Counted from the first letter of the stretch, positions 20,788 to 30,567 are shown. The stretch: 64,000 nt of DNA from Thiomargarita sp. (GCA_020721045.1 DYNN01000001.1:19622-83621); one strand, 5' to 3'. Notes: a model not told the origin generated them from the sequence alone. A program made the numbers and translations.

Positions 20788-21126
20788 TTACTTTAATTTA
20801 GCACAACAAATATTTGGATTACTACAACAAAATGTATCATAGATTTGAAACCAAATAAAGAGTGAAATCATTGTGCCAATGATTGCCCAAAAAAACCTCT
20901 TGGAATAATAGTTTGTTCTCCTATCCTGATCCAAACTTTTAAAAATAATACTAAAGAATAAGAGTACTACAAAAAATAGTACGGCGCTTGCTAATACGCC
21001 CCCCCCTATTTCTATTAACATCCCTTTATCTGCTATCCAGTTATGATATGTACAACCCCATTTCATTATGCCAACTGGAATAGTCAATACCTCAATGAGA
21101 ATAGTCAAAAAGCCTTTATTTTTCAT
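20788..21126 (-). CDS. small inner-membrane protein of the ATPase/Roadblock operon
   Basis: 112 residues, beginning MKNKGFLTILIEVLT. The ATG at 21126 is chosen because GTGGAG lies 7 bases upstream; a GTG start at 21138 would place the ribosome site inside the gene. Three hydrophobic stretches are visible: a weaker one near residues 5-22, and two strong ones around 42-62 (GGVLASAVLFFVVLLFFSII) and 80-98 (FWAIIGTMISLFIWFQI), separated by a basic loop (DQDRRTNYYSKR). The C-terminus is Cys-rich (FCCSNPNICC). No family recognised. It could be the membrane anchor for the ATPase and Roadblock-like proteins. Confidence 0.6.
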   Translation of the reverse strand: MKNKGFLTILIEVLTIPVGIMKWGCTYHNWIADKGMLIEIGGGVLASAVLFFVVLLFFSIIFKSLDQDRRTNYYSKRFFWAIIGTMISLFIWFQIYDTFCCSNPNICCAKLK

Positions 21127-21196
21127 GATAAACTCCACTTATGTTGAAAATGATGTTTAAAACTAATCTTCTATCTCAGGGCATCAGGGCAAACGC

Positions 21197-21421
21197 GTAG
21201 GGCGTAATAGCGTCAGCGTATTGCGCCGCATATGTTTACTACTACGAAAACTCTTTTGATATTATGTCGTTTACCAGCAAAAAAATCAATGGTTAAGGAT
21301 GTTGTCCTGTCTATAGAATAAACGCCCTATTCAACCTAGCGATGATAGTTTGGCATGATGAATTCTTAGGTAAATGTCAGTATTTTCATGCGGCGTAATA
21401 CGCTGATGCCATTGCGCCCTA
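21197..21421. repeat. inverted-REP-pair repeat, copy B (with extra internal sequence)
   Basis: Left end GTAGGGCGTAATAGCGTCAG and right end CGGCGTAATACGCTG...TTGCGCCCTA. Shares the spacer of copy A (AATAAACGCCCTATTCAACC), but has about 60 additional bases after the left end. It lies in the 415-bp gap between the island operon and the molybdoenzyme gene, which otherwise holds only the 30-bp direct repeat and the RBS region. The bases just before it, CAGGGCAAACGC, match the outer end of the RAYT element at 48594. Confidence 0.85.
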
Positions 21422-21462
21422 GTGCGCTAGGTTTCCTTTCGTTAACTCAGCCTACGTGCTAA

Positions 21463-21492
21463 CATGTCCACAATAAGCTGAAAGTCAATCAG
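21463..21492 (+). repeat. 30-bp direct repeat, right copy
   Basis: Matches 18165-18194 at 28 of 30 positions in the same orientation. Just upstream, TTAACTCAGCCTACG resembles the TTAACTCA...GCCTACG that flanks the IS4 remnant at 18711-18734, with ATGGCATTGA missing, so the two island edges share more than the 30 bases. Confidence 0.7.
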
Positions 21493-21541
21493 AATATTCG
21501 TCTCAAACTCAGGTTAATAAAAACCACAGGAGCAAAAGATT

Positions 21542-23773
21542 ATGGCGGCAAATAAAGATAATATGCAATTGAATCGTCGAGATTTTTTGAAATTATCGGC
21601 AACGGGACTGGGTTTAAGTTTAGTGGGATTTGATCCGTTATTAGGGACATTTCAAGCGGCATTTGCGGAAGGTGCACCTCAACCCGATCAATGGTTTATG
21701 TCGATTTGTCCGTATTGCGGCACAGGTTGCGGCGTGAATGTGGGCGTGGCAGGCGGCAAAGTCGTTGCGGTGAAAGGTATGCCCGATCATCCTATCAATA
21801 AAGGGGAATTATGCATTTTAGGCAAGAATTTAGTCGGCATATTAGATACCTCCGATCGTTTGTTATTCCCTCAAAAGAAAGACGGCGATCAATTCAAACA
21901 AATTAACTGGGAAGAAGCCACCGATACGGTTGCCAGTAAATTAAAAGAAACGATTGAGAAAAATGGCGCAGATTCTTTCGCAATGTATATTAGTGCCTCT
22001 GAATACATTGAAGAATATTACGTTTATAACAAATTTGTCAAAGGTTGTTTGGGAACAAATAACTTAGAATCGAGTGCGCGTTTATGTTGGGCAAGTGGAG
22101 TTGTAGGATTGGTAAAAGCCTTTGGTGCAGATTCTCCGCCTTGTTGTTTTGATGACATTGATTTAGCAGACCTTTTCTTTGTTGCGGGTTACAATCCTTC
22201 CTCTTCAAAACCGATCTTTTTTAAACGTTTAATGAAAGCCAAAAAGGTAAACAAAACCAAAATGATCGTGATTGATCCGCGTAAAACAGATACCGCAAAG
22301 AAAGCAGATATTCATTTGCAAATCAAACCCGGCACTGATGTGATTTTATTTAATGCCATTACCCGTGAATTAATCAATAAAGGACTGATCGATGAAACGA
22401 AAGCAAAAAACATTACTCAAGATTTTGAAAAACTAAAAGAACATGTCCAATCTTTTACGCCTCAATTTGCTGAAGAAAAAACGGGAATTTCTGAGCAGCA
22501 GCTTGCCGAAGTCGTTGAGTTGATTGGGCAGTCAAAAGGCGCACTATTTATGTGGGGACAAGGGCTTAATCAAAGTCGTATCGGCACGCGCAAGGTCACG
22601 TCTTTATTGAATATTCCGTTTATCACGGGCAACATTGGCAAAGCAGGCGCGGGACCGTTGGCAGTGACTGGACAATCAACTGCGATGAGTTTGCGTGAAG
22701 CGGGGGCGTTGCCGAATCTTCTCCCAGGGTTTCGAAAAGTCGATGATCCGCAAGCGCGTCAAGATATTGCGGACATTTGGGGCGTTGATCCACAAAAAAT
22801 GTCACCCAAAGCAGGGCGCACGATTGTGGATATTTTGAACGGCATTGATGCGGGAGAAATCAAAGCGTTATGGATTATCCATTCAAATCCAGCAGCAACC
22901 TTTCCTGATACCACTTGGGTACGTAGCGTATTGAATAAATTGGATTTTTTGATTGTTCAGGACTGCTATCATCCCACTGAAACCAGCCAGTTTGCACACA
23001 TTTTATTGCCAGCCGCGCAATGGTCTGAAAAAGAAGGCACGATGACCAATTCTGAACGCGGTTTGAATTTGATCGAGCAAGCCGTTCAACCGCCAGGGGA
23101 AGCGAAAACCGATATAGAAATTGTCATGAATGTCGCGAGAAAAATGGGTTTTGAGAAACAATTTTCTTTCAAAAAAACTGAGGACATTTTTGAAGAATTC
23201 AAACGTTGTACAACTCATCGTCCAAATGATATTAACGGACTTTCGTATGCGAGAATGCGTAAAGAAAAAGGCTTGCAATGGCCCATTCCTACGGCTGAAC
23301 ATAGCGGAACAAAACGCCGTTTTATCGATCAAAAATTTCCGGGTAATGATGGTAAATTAAACCTAGCGATTAATCAGCATGATGATCCTTTAGAAATACC
23401 GGATAAAGAATTTCCTTTGTGGTTATTAACGGGTTTGGTTAATGAACAGTTTCATTCACGCACTCGAACAAGTAAAATTCCTGCATTGAATCGCGCCGTT
23501 TCAGAACCTTTTGTTGAAATCCACCCTGACAACGCAAATATCTTAAAAATCAAAGAGGGAGATTTACTTAAAGTGACTTCTCGACGTGGACAATTAACCG
23601 CTCGTGCAGTAATTACGGATAACATTTTGAAAGATGTAGTATTTATTCCTTACCATTTCAGCTTTTTAGCGGGTGAGGATAAAAGTGTGAATAATTTAAC
23701 CATTCGTTCTTTTGATGAATCGGCAAAACAACCTGAGTACAAAGCTGCCGCAGTTAATATTGAAAAAGTTTAA
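21542..23773 (+). CDS. TAT-exported molybdopterin oxidoreductase, NapA-like
   Basis: A 743-residue enzyme of the DMSO-reductase family. The twin-arginine signal NRRDFLK (11-17) is followed by a hydrophobic stretch and AFAEG, so it is exported folded to the periplasm. Cys56, Cys59, Cys63 and Cys91 bind the N-terminal 4Fe-4S cluster. Cys182 in SARLCWASGVVG sits at the molybdenum-ligand position of NapA-type nitrate reductases. The monomeric size and the NapG/NapH-type partners downstream support nitrate reductase, but the CPYCGTGC motif is also seen in formate dehydrogenases with a Cys ligand, so the substrate is not settled. No napB, napC or napD is present. SD GGAG lies about 12 bases upstream. 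Confidence 0.78.
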   Translation: MAANKDNMQLNRRDFLKLSATGLGLSLVGFDPLLGTFQAAFAEGAPQPDQWFMSICPYCGTGCGVNVGVAGGKVVAVKGMPDHPINKGELCILGKNLVGILDTSDRLLFPQKKDGDQFKQINWEEATDTVASKLKETIEKNGADSFAMYISASEYIEEYYVYNKFVKGCLGTNNLESSARLCWASGVVGLVKAFGADSPPCCFDDIDLADLFFVAGYNPSSSKPIFFKRLMKAKKVNKTKMIVIDPRKTDTAKKADIHLQIKPGTDVILFNAITRELINKGLIDETKAKNITQDFEKLKEHVQSFTPQFAEEKTGISEQQLAEVVELIGQSKGALFMWGQGLNQSRIGTRKVTSLLNIPFITGNIGKAGAGPLAVTGQSTAMSLREAGALPNLLPGFRKVDDPQARQDIADIWGVDPQKMSPKAGRTIVDILNGIDAGEIKALWIIHSNPAATFPDTTWVRSVLNKLDFLIVQDCYHPTETSQFAHILLPAAQWSEKEGTMTNSERGLNLIEQAVQPPGEAKTDIEIVMNVARKMGFEKQFSFKKTEDIFEEFKRCTTHRPNDINGLSYARMRKEKGLQWPIPTAEHSGTKRRFIDQKFPGNDGKLNLAINQHDDPLEIPDKEFPLWLLTGLVNEQFHSRTRTSKIPALNRAVSEPFVEIHPDNANILKIKEGDLLKVTSRRGQLTARAVITDNILKDVVFIPYHFSFLAGEDKSVNNLTIRSFDESAKQPEYKAAAVNIEKV

Positions 23774-23793
23774 GCAATAAGGATAACAACGCC

Positions 23794-24291
23794 ATGCTGT
23801 CGTGGTTTGAAAGACTATTTCAAGGGTGGTCAGAAACTTATCTTAGACCGCCAGGCGCACAATCTGAGAAGAACTTGCTTGCAACTTGTATTAAATGTGG
23901 GCGTTGCATGACGGTTTGCCCGTACCAATCGATTAAAATCGCCGATTGGGGGAGCAAATATTACGGTACGCCTTATATTGAACCTAATGTTATGCCATGT
24001 TATTTGTGTATGAAATGTCCTGAGGTTTGTCCAACGGGTTCTTTGCGTGTTATTCCAAAAGAAAAAGTGCAAATGGGGCAGGTGCAAGTTCTTCAAAAAA
24101 CCTGCCTTTCTTGGCAAGATGATTTGTGCAATCTTTGTTATAAACGTTGTCCATTACAAGATAGCGCAATTGTTCTTAATGACGATTTGCAGCCTGTGAT
24201 AGAAAATTGTGTTGGTTGTGGGGTTTGTTTTTATGTTTGTCCAACTCAACCAAAATCCATCGTAATTACGCCGCAGAGAAATCTTTTATGA
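23794..24291 (+). CDS. NapG/NapF-like ferredoxin with four 4Fe-4S clusters
   Basis: A 165-residue iron-sulfur protein. Four cysteine groups are visible: CIKCGRCMTVCPY, CYLCMKCPEVCP, CNLCYKRCPL and CVGCGVCFYVCP, enough for four 4Fe-4S clusters. Unlike most NapG proteins it has no evident TAT signal, so it probably stays on the cytoplasmic side or is carried by a partner. It lies 20 bp after the molybdoenzyme and overlaps the next gene in an ATGA, indicating one operon. Likely passes electrons between the membrane NapH-like protein and the catalytic subunit. Confidence 0.78.
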   Translation: MLSWFERLFQGWSETYLRPPGAQSEKNLLATCIKCGRCMTVCPYQSIKIADWGSKYYGTPYIEPNVMPCYLCMKCPEVCPTGSLRVIPKEKVQMGQVQVLQKTCLSWQDDLCNLCYKRCPLQDSAIVLNDDLQPVIENCVGCGVCFYVCPTQPKSIVITPQRNLL

Positions 24292-25115
24292 AACTTTCCT
24301 ACTCACATTATCGTCGCTCTTTTCAGTTTGTTATTTTAGGTTTATTGATTGCGATTCCTCTGCTTAATTTACTAAAAATAGATACGATTCAAGGTATTTT
24401 ATGTTCAATTGGGACAGTGAATTATGAAATCACCTGTGCATTAGGTGCATTACAATCCATGCTTGCCAATCGTGAAATCAATTTTTCTTTATTATTATCG
24501 GCGAGTTTTTTTATTCTATTGGCGATTTTTTTGGGCAGAGTATTTTGCGGGTGGATTTGTCCACAAGGCTTGATTTCTGAGGGCGGAGATAAACTTCGTA
24601 CCCGATTTTTCAAATCATCTTGTAAACCTGATTCATTACAACGTTATCATTTGGGTAGAAACTTTTTATTATCGTTTTTAGGTGCAGGATTGTTAGCCAC
24701 TTTTTTAATGGGTATTCCTATTATTTGTTATATTTGTCCGATTGGGATTATTTGTCGGGAATTATTACAAGGTACCATGCTGTATAAAATTGGCGGAGAA
24801 ATTATTGTTGTAATGATTATTCTTGCTGCCGACGTTTTTGTTGCACGACGGGGTTGGTGTCGTTATATTTGTCCAGTGGGCGCTTTCTATTCGTTATTTT
24901 CCTTGTTTTCAATGAAGGTAAAACGCGATAAAGAGAGCTGTGTAAAATGTGGAACATGTCAAAGAATTTGCTCAATGGGAAACGCTCCAATAAAAGATGA
25001 AATTGTTAAAACTTGCATTAACTGCGGAGATTGCATCGATAAATGTCCAGAAGATGCATTATCATTTGAAAAACCTAGATTATTCAAAAACATTCCGATT
25101 AGAAAAACTGGATAG
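24288..25115 (+). CDS. NapH-like membrane ferredoxin, quinol-side electron donor
   Basis: A 275-residue membrane protein; the start is the ATG at 24288, overlapping the previous stop, since the longer frame merely reads through the ferredoxin gene. About four or five membrane helices (14-34, 65-85, about 125-150, about 165-190). FCGWICPQG and the later CRYICPVG are the CxxxCP motifs conserved in NapH. The C-terminus holds two 4Fe-4S motifs (CVKCGTCQRICSMG and CINCGDCIDKCPE). NapGH forms a quinol-oxidising module in ammonifying Nap systems; here it would supply the molybdoenzyme without NapC. Confidence 0.8.
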   Translation: MKLSYSHYRRSFQFVILGLLIAIPLLNLLKIDTIQGILCSIGTVNYEITCALGALQSMLANREINFSLLLSASFFILLAIFLGRVFCGWICPQGLISEGGDKLRTRFFKSSCKPDSLQRYHLGRNFLLSFLGAGLLATFLMGIPIICYICPIGIICRELLQGTMLYKIGGEIIVVMIILAADVFVARRGWCRYICPVGAFYSLFSLFSMKVKRDKESCVKCGTCQRICSMGNAPIKDEIVKTCINCGDCIDKCPEDALSFEKPRLFKNIPIRKTG

Positions 25116-25168
25116 TCGGCGATCGAATTGAGTTAAGTTCTGAAGCTATCTTAACCTGATTTTTGTAA

Positions 25169-25236
25169 TGTATATAAGCGTAGCGTCATACACCGTTTTT
25201 TGGAACTCCCACGCCCATCGGCGTATGACGCGCTTC
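25169..25236. repeat. REP-like palindromes (TGTATgAcGC type)
   Basis: 25169-25192 is an imperfect palindrome with arms TGTAT and ATACA around AAGCGTAGCGT; 25219-25236 is an inverted partner, CGGCGTATGACGCGCTTC. They lie in the 404-bp gap between convergent napH-like and rnfH genes. The rest of that gap is AT-rich and shows only the hairpin at 25470. Confidence 0.5.
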
Positions 25237-25469
25237 AGAGATTTCATTACTGAAATTTCATCTCCTAAGAACAGAGGGCTTCGAGCATAAAATCAGTTAA
25301 ATGCTGCTAATTGTTGCGCTTTTTGGAAAAATACTTTGAATTTACTTATAACCCTTATCTTTAATTAGTTATAATAATATTATAATTGTACATAATTAAA
25401 TTGAGAGAGGATTGATAAAAAAAGCAGTCGTCACGTAGTTTTGTACAGACCGAACGCGGTCAAGGTGAT

Positions 25470-25496
25470 ATTCCCAAGTAAGTGACACTTGGGAAT
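25470..25496. terminator. perfect 10-bp hairpin 23 bp past rnfH
   Basis: Arms ATTCCCAAGT and ACTTGGGAAT with a 7-base loop. It follows the rnfH stop on the reverse strand. No T-run follows on either strand, so its terminator role is tentative. Confidence 0.45.
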
Positions 25497-25519
25497 GAGA
25501 TTAAACGAAAATTTAGCAA

Positions 25520-25801
25520 TTACTCGTCATCTTCTTCATCATCAAAATTACGCTTAGGTACTTTATCAGGATCAGCCGTGATTGCACGATAAATTTCAAT
25601 GCGATCACTGTCTTTCAAAGGTGTGCCAAGTTTAACGACTTTACCATAAACACCTACTTTCTGTTTAGCTAAATCAATTTCTGGAAAACGAGTCAATACA
25701 CCAGATAGTTCAAGCGCATCTTGTACTGTACTTCCTTCGGGTACTTCTAAACGTAACCACACTTGGTCTTCTGTACCGCCATAAGCAATACCCACGTTCA
25801 T
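25520..25801 (-). CDS. rnfH: RnfH family ubiquitin-like protein
   Basis: A 93-residue protein with the beta-grasp pattern of the RnfH family: VGIAYGGTEDQVWLRLEVPEG, then VQDALELSG, VGVYGKVVKLGTPLKDSDRI, and the hallmark EIYRAITADPDKVPKRN. The C-terminus is acidic (DDEEDDE). In other bacteria rnfH accompanies rnf genes or the SmpB/RatA pair, neither present here. It follows ahcY by 61 bp on the same strand, the last gene of a metK-ahcY-rnfH series. Precise function unknown. Confidence 0.88.
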   Translation of the reverse strand: MNVGIAYGGTEDQVWLRLEVPEGSTVQDALELSGVLTRFPEIDLAKQKVGVYGKVVKLGTPLKDSDRIEIYRAITADPDKVPKRNFDDEEDDE

Positions 25802-25862
25802 AACTTCCTAAGCTCCTATAAAAAGTTACATCTCTTCACTGGGAAGGGACGGATCGAGGTTA

Positions 25863-27176
25863 TTAATATCGATAATGATCCGGTTTATAAGGACCGGTTA
25901 CAGGGACACTGATATATTTTGCTTGAGTTGGGGTTAATTCGGTTAAATGTGCCCCAATACGTTTTAAATGCATCCGTGCGACTTTTTCGTCTAATTGTTT
26001 AGGTAAAACATAGACTTTTTTCTCGTAATTCGCATGATGATGCCATAATTCAATTTGTGCTAACACTTGGTTAGTAAAAGAATTTGACATGACAAAACTC
26101 GGATGACCCGTTGCACAACCTAAGTTGACTAAACGACCTTCTGCTAAAATAATCAAGCGTTTACCATCAGGAAAAATAACGTGATCAACTTGTGGTTTAA
26201 TATTTTCCCAAGGATGTTGACGTAAAGCGGCAATGTCGATTTCTGAATCAAAATGTCCAATGTTACAAACAATGGCTTCATTTTTCATTTTAGCCATGTG
26301 ATCATGGGTAATGACGTTCACATTTCCTGTGGCTGTGACAAAAATATCACCCATTGATGCAACTTCATCCATTTTGACGACACGATATCCTTCCATTGCA
26401 GCTTGTAAAGCACAAATCGGATCAATTTCTGTTACCCATACAGTTGCGCCTAAACCACGAAATGCTTGCGCACAGCCTTTACCGACATCGCCGTAACCTA
26501 AGACAATACAGATTTTACCCGCGATCATGACATCAGTTGCGCGTTTAATGCCGTCAACTAAGGATTCACGACAGCCGTATAAATTGTCGAATTTGGATTT
26601 AGTCACAGAATCGTTGACGTTGATGCAAGGGACTAACAAGCTACCTTCTTTCATCATTTCATAGAGACGATGCACACCGGTGGTGGTTTCTTCGGAAATA
26701 CCGCGTACGTCTTTTAATAATTCTGGATATTTTTCGTGCATGATTTGGGTTAAATCGCCGCCGTCATCCAAAATCATGTTGGGTCGCCAATCATTGGGTC
26801 CAAAAATAGTTTGTTCAATGCACCACCAAAATTCTTCTTCAGTTTCTCCTTTCCAAGCAAAAACAGGAATACCTTGATCAGCAATGGCAGAAGCTGCATG
26901 ATCTTGAGTAGAAAAGATATTACAAGATGACCAACGAACTTCTGCACCCAATTTAACTAAAGTTTCAATTAATACAGCGGTTTGAATGGTCATGTGTAGA
27001 CAACCGGCAATACGCGCACCTTGCAATGGTTTACTATCGCCATATTCTGCACACAATTGCATTAATCCGGGCATTTCGGTTTCAGCAATGGAAATTTCTT
27101 TATGTCCCCATTTCGCCAGACTCATGTCTTTTACTTTATAATCCGGGGTTAAGTTAATTATCGGTTGGCTCGTCAT
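25863..27176 (-). CDS. ahcY: S-adenosylhomocysteine hydrolase
   Basis: Converts S-adenosylhomocysteine to homocysteine and adenosine, clearing the product of SAM-dependent methylation. The 437-residue length is normal. The NAD-binding motif [11 protein letters not shown], the catalytic-region sequences [13 protein letters not shown] and [11 protein letters not shown], and the conserved C-terminus [13 protein letters not shown] are all present. It is 63 bp downstream of metK, so the two halves of the methyl cycle are adjacent. No SAH riboswitch was recognised in the 63-bp gap. Confidence 0.97.
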   Translation of the reverse strand: MTSQPIINLTPDYKVKDMSLAKWGHKEISIAETEMPGLMQLCAEYGDSKPLQGARIAGCLHMTIQTAVLIETLVKLGAEVRWSSCNIFSTQDHAASAIADQGIPVFAWKGETEEEFWWCIEQTIFGPNDWRPNMILDDGGDLTQIMHEKYPELLKDVRGISEETTTGVHRLYEMMKEGSLLVPCINVNDSVTKSKFDNLYGCRESLVDGIKRATDVMIAGKICIVLGYGDVGKGCAQAFRGLGATVWVTEIDPICALQAAMEGYRVVKMDEVASMGDIFVTATGNVNVITHDHMAKMKNEAIVCNIGHFDSEIDIAALRQHPWENIKPQVDHVIFPDGKRLIILAEGRLVNLGCATGHPSFVMSNSFTNQVLAQIELWHHHANYEKKVYVLPKQLDEKVARMHLKRIGAHLTELTPTQAKYISVPVTGPYKPDHYRY

Positions 27177-27239
27177 TAGGATTCCTTAAAAAATGAATAA
27201 ATTCGATATTTCTATAAAGTAGAATGAATACCGAATGTA

Positions 27240-28400
27240 TTAAATACCAGCTTCTTGGCGTAAAATGTCTGCTTTATCAATTTTTTCCCAAGTAAAATCA
27301 GGTTCTTCACGTCCAAAATGTCCGTAAGCTGCGGTTTGTGCGTAAATAGGACGGAGTAAATCTAACATTTTGATAATGCCACGTGGACGTAAATCGAAAT
27401 GAGCGCGTACTAATTGGGTTAGGCGATCCGTTGGTATTTTGTGAGTACCAAACGTTTCCACACGAATAGAAACGGGTTCAGCAACGCCAATAGCATAAGA
27501 CAGTTGTACTTCACAACGCATTGCAAGTCCAGCGGCTACAATGTTTTTTGCGACATAACGGGCTGCATAAGCGGCAGAACGATCGACTTTTGAAGGGTCT
27601 TTGCCAGAAAATGCGCCACCACCATGTCGTGCCATACCGCCGTAAGTATCTACAATAATTTTGCGTCCAGTTAAACCACAATCACCAACAGGTCCACCAA
27701 TGACAAAACGTCCCGTTGGATTAATGTAATAGCGGGTATTTTTGTTCAACCATTCTGTGGGAAAAATCGGTTTAATAATTTCATCCATGACGGCTTCATG
27801 AATAGATTTATTATTAATATCAGGATCATGTTGAGTTGATAATACAACAGCATCTACACCGACGGGTTTATCATTTTTGTAAATAAAGGTAACTTGTGAT
27901 TTTGCATCTGGGCGCAACCAAGGTAGTACGCCAGATTTACGTAATTCGGCTTGACGTTGTACTAAACGATGCGCATAGGTAATGGGTGCTGGCATCAGTA
28001 CATCTGTTTCATCTGTGGCATAACCAAACATTAACCCTTGATCGCCAGCCCCTTGTTCATGATCGTCGCTTTCATCTACACCCATCGCAATATCAACAGA
28101 TTGTTTACCAATTGCTGATAGAACTGCACAAGATTCCCAGTCAAAACCAATATCTGAACTGTTATAACCAATTTTTTTAACTGTTTTTCGTGCAATGCTT
28201 TCTATATCAATCCATGCGTTAGTGGTGACTTCACCTGCAACTAGCACCATGCCAGTTTTAACTAAAGTTTCACAAGCGACTCTTGAATTAACGTCAGCTG
28301 CCAACAAAGCATCTAGTACAGCATCAGAGATTTGATCAGCAACTTTGTCTGGATGTCCCTCAGACACAGATTCAGAAGTAAAAAGCAAGGTATCAGACAT
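27240..28400 (-). CDS. metK: S-adenosylmethionine synthase
   Basis: Makes SAM from methionine and ATP. 386 residues, the standard length. Motifs: [19 protein letters not shown] near the start, [12 protein letters not shown] in the active-site loop, and [19 protein letters not shown]. It heads the metK-ahcY-rnfH series on the reverse strand. The 173-bp upstream gap before mshL's end shows no SAM riboswitch that I can recognise. Confidence 0.98.
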   Translation of the reverse strand: MSDTLLFTSESVSEGHPDKVADQISDAVLDALLAADVNSRVACETLVKTGMVLVAGEVTTNAWIDIESIARKTVKKIGYNSSDIGFDWESCAVLSAIGKQSVDIAMGVDESDDHEQGAGDQGLMFGYATDETDVLMPAPITYAHRLVQRQAELRKSGVLPWLRPDAKSQVTFIYKNDKPVGVDAVVLSTQHDPDINNKSIHEAVMDEIIKPIFPTEWLNKNTRYYINPTGRFVIGGPVGDCGLTGRKIIVDTYGGMARHGGGAFSGKDPSKVDRSAAYAARYVAKNIVAAGLAMRCEVQLSYAIGVAEPVSIRVETFGTHKIPTDRLTQLVRAHFDLRPRGIIKMLDLLRPIYAQTAAYGHFGREEPDFTWEKIDKADILRQEAGI

Positions 28401-28573
28401 CTAAAGATTCCTTATATAATAGTGTGTTGAAAATATTTATTGTAACATAATTTCAAATCAATTGGTTAGCTGATTATTCATGTAGCAGCAAGCTTGGTCT
28501 TGATTTGTTTAATGTTTTTTCCAAGTCGAAAAAGATTCGATGGATACAATTTTTTGAAATAAAATACTATTAA

Positions 28574-30331
28574 TCACTGCTCTTTTTGCTCACGTTGTAT
28601 AAAACCAGTTGGAAGTAGTGATTCGGGTTGTGGCGCAGGTAAATAATCACGATAATCTTGCAAATCACCTGATAAACTGGCTTCTTTGATGATAATTGGA
28701 CGTATGAAAATGATCAATTCCGTTTTGGTATAAATATCATCTCGATAGCTAAATATATCACCAATAGCCGGTAAATCGGATAATAGTGGAATGCCGTCTT
28801 TGTTTTGTTGCAGCGTGTCTTGCATTAACCCGCCAATCACTGCGATATTACCATTACTAATTTTTAAAATGGATTCAATTTCACGAACTTGCGTTTCTGG
28901 AATTTGGCTTACAACACCCGCTTCAGCTAGGGCAGGTGTTGGATCGTTAACAAAGCCTATAATACGTGAAATAGTAGGGCGTACACTCAAAATGACGGTA
29001 TCATCGTCACTGATTTGTGGGGTTACACTCATGATTAAACCAATCGGTAATACATTGGGCACCATCACTGTTTGCGAATAGACATTGATGGTACTGTTAG
29101 CATCATCCGTTTTTACATCAGTTGATTGCGTATCTACGGTGAAATAAATTTTGTTATCAACGACTTTCAGGATAGCAGTTTGATTATTCAATGCCATAAT
29201 CTTGGGGCTAGAAAGTACTTTAACTTTGCCAAATTGTTCTAATAGCCTAACTGCAAAGGAAATATCACCTAATTTGCTGGTAGGATTATTATAAGTCAGT
29301 GCATAAAAAGGCGGATTGCCTAAGTTGCTTCCACTGACAGCTTGTTGATAACTGAGATTATCACCAATGCGTTTCCAGTCAATGCCCGCTTGATATTGAT
29401 CGCTTAAACGCACTTCTGCAATCGTGGCTTCGATAAGTACTTGTTTGATAACATTATTTAAAATTTGATCTAGAAAATGTTGAATTTCTTTGTGTTGTCT
29501 TGCTGTGGCGCGAATAGTTACGATCCCGCTTTCTGCGTTGATCATGACTTTATTTTGAATCGTATCTGTGGTTGTTTTGGTATTGGTTTCTTGTGTCACG
29601 TCGCCTTTTTCATTGCGAGAGACATTTTGTTGTTGAGTTGCAGTCACTTCGACTTCACCGACTAAAATACCGTTAATATTTTTTTCTAAGGTTTCCCAAA
29701 AATGATTGTTAGTGGTGTTAATAATCTGTGTGGTAGAGTTATTATCATCCCCTGTACCAGAAGAATCACTTTGACTACTACTTTGACTGCTTGAACCTAT
29801 GCTACCGGTATCAACAATACTTTGCGTAGACACTTTCACTTGGCTGATACTGTCTCTACTCATGTTGACATAATCGATTTTATACACTTTCAAATAAGGT
29901 ATATCAGGCGAAATGGTCAAATGATCCGTATCCATTTCATAACGCAAATCGATTTGATTAGCAATGCGTTCTAAAATTTGTGGAATGGTTTGATTAACCG
30001 CGTTTAATGTGATATGTCCTTGAATACCCGGATAAATATCAATATTTAAACCCGCATCTCGTGCTAAGGCAAACAACAACTCATCAACCGGCACAGAATT
30101 AACTAAAACAGTATAAGTTTCAAGTGGTTGCATTGGTGTTGGTGGAGGCACGAAAGGCATATGTTGAATGGGAGCGGGAATATCGTCTTTGGGTAAAGGC
30201 GTTTCCGTAGTATTCAAATGTCCACTAGAAGGTATAGGTGGATGTGGCGCACATGCATTAAAAATTGAAAAAATAACAATATACAGCACTGCTTGTTGAA
30301 TAATTCGATAGAAAAACGATTGATTTAACAT
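28574..30331 (-). CDS. mshL: MSHA-type pilus secretin MshL
   Basis: An outer-membrane secretin of about 585 residues. The N-terminus is a lipoprotein signal ending IFNACAP, so Cys26 would be acylated. Residues about 80-160 form an STN-like domain (VNSVPVDELLFALARDAGLN... IRYEM-type), a Ser/Gly/Asn-rich linker is at about 185-215, and the C-terminal half is the secretin barrel (VLIEATIAEVRLSDQYQAG, FGKVKVLSSPKIMALNNQ, VIGGLMQDTLQQNKDGIPLL). The overall layout fits MshL of MSHA-type IV pili. No other msh gene is adjacent; a GspH-like pseudopilin lies at 56931. Confidence 0.85.
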   Translation of the reverse strand: MLNQSFFYRIIQQAVLYIVIFSIFNACAPHPPIPSSGHLNTTETPLPKDDIPAPIQHMPFVPPPTPMQPLETYTVLVNSVPVDELLFALARDAGLNIDIYPGIQGHITLNAVNQTIPQILERIANQIDLRYEMDTDHLTISPDIPYLKVYKIDYVNMSRDSISQVKVSTQSIVDTGSIGSSSQSSSQSDSSGTGDDNNSTTQIINTTNNHFWETLEKNINGILVGEVEVTATQQQNVSRNEKGDVTQETNTKTTTDTIQNKVMINAESGIVTIRATARQHKEIQHFLDQILNNVIKQVLIEATIAEVRLSDQYQAGIDWKRIGDNLSYQQAVSGSNLGNPPFYALTYNNPTSKLGDISFAVRLLEQFGKVKVLSSPKIMALNNQTAILKVVDNKIYFTVDTQSTDVKTDDANSTINVYSQTVMVPNVLPIGLIMSVTPQISDDDTVILSVRPTISRIIGFVNDPTPALAEAGVVSQIPETQVREIESILKISNGNIAVIGGLMQDTLQQNKDGIPLLSDLPAIGDIFSYRDDIYTKTELIIFIRPIIIKEASLSGDLQDYRDYLPAPQPESLLPTGFIQREQKEQ

Positions 30332-30567
30332 GAAGATTACAACAAACCTGATTAGCAGAACTTAGGTAAATTGGATTATAATTGCTGGAAATAACTTATG
30401 TAGCAGTTATAATTTAGGGTGACACTGCTATTTATTGATATAAATGACTTTGCTTACAAATTATTATAACCGTCATTATTTTTTTAGTCTAATAATTTGT
30501 CGTCTACGTGAGAACATGGCAAAATATCACCACGATTTCACCCAACTTAGTAAATTTTAGGAATTTT

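Noticed and set aside
28401..28573. SAM or SAH riboswitch near metK and ahcY
   Set aside because: Neither this gap nor 27177-27239 shows the conserved cores that I know for these riboswitches.
30332..30567. preQ1 riboswitch upstream of queF
   Set aside because: No short pseudoknot with the A-rich tail was recognisable, and the same is true ahead of yhhQ (47450-47725).
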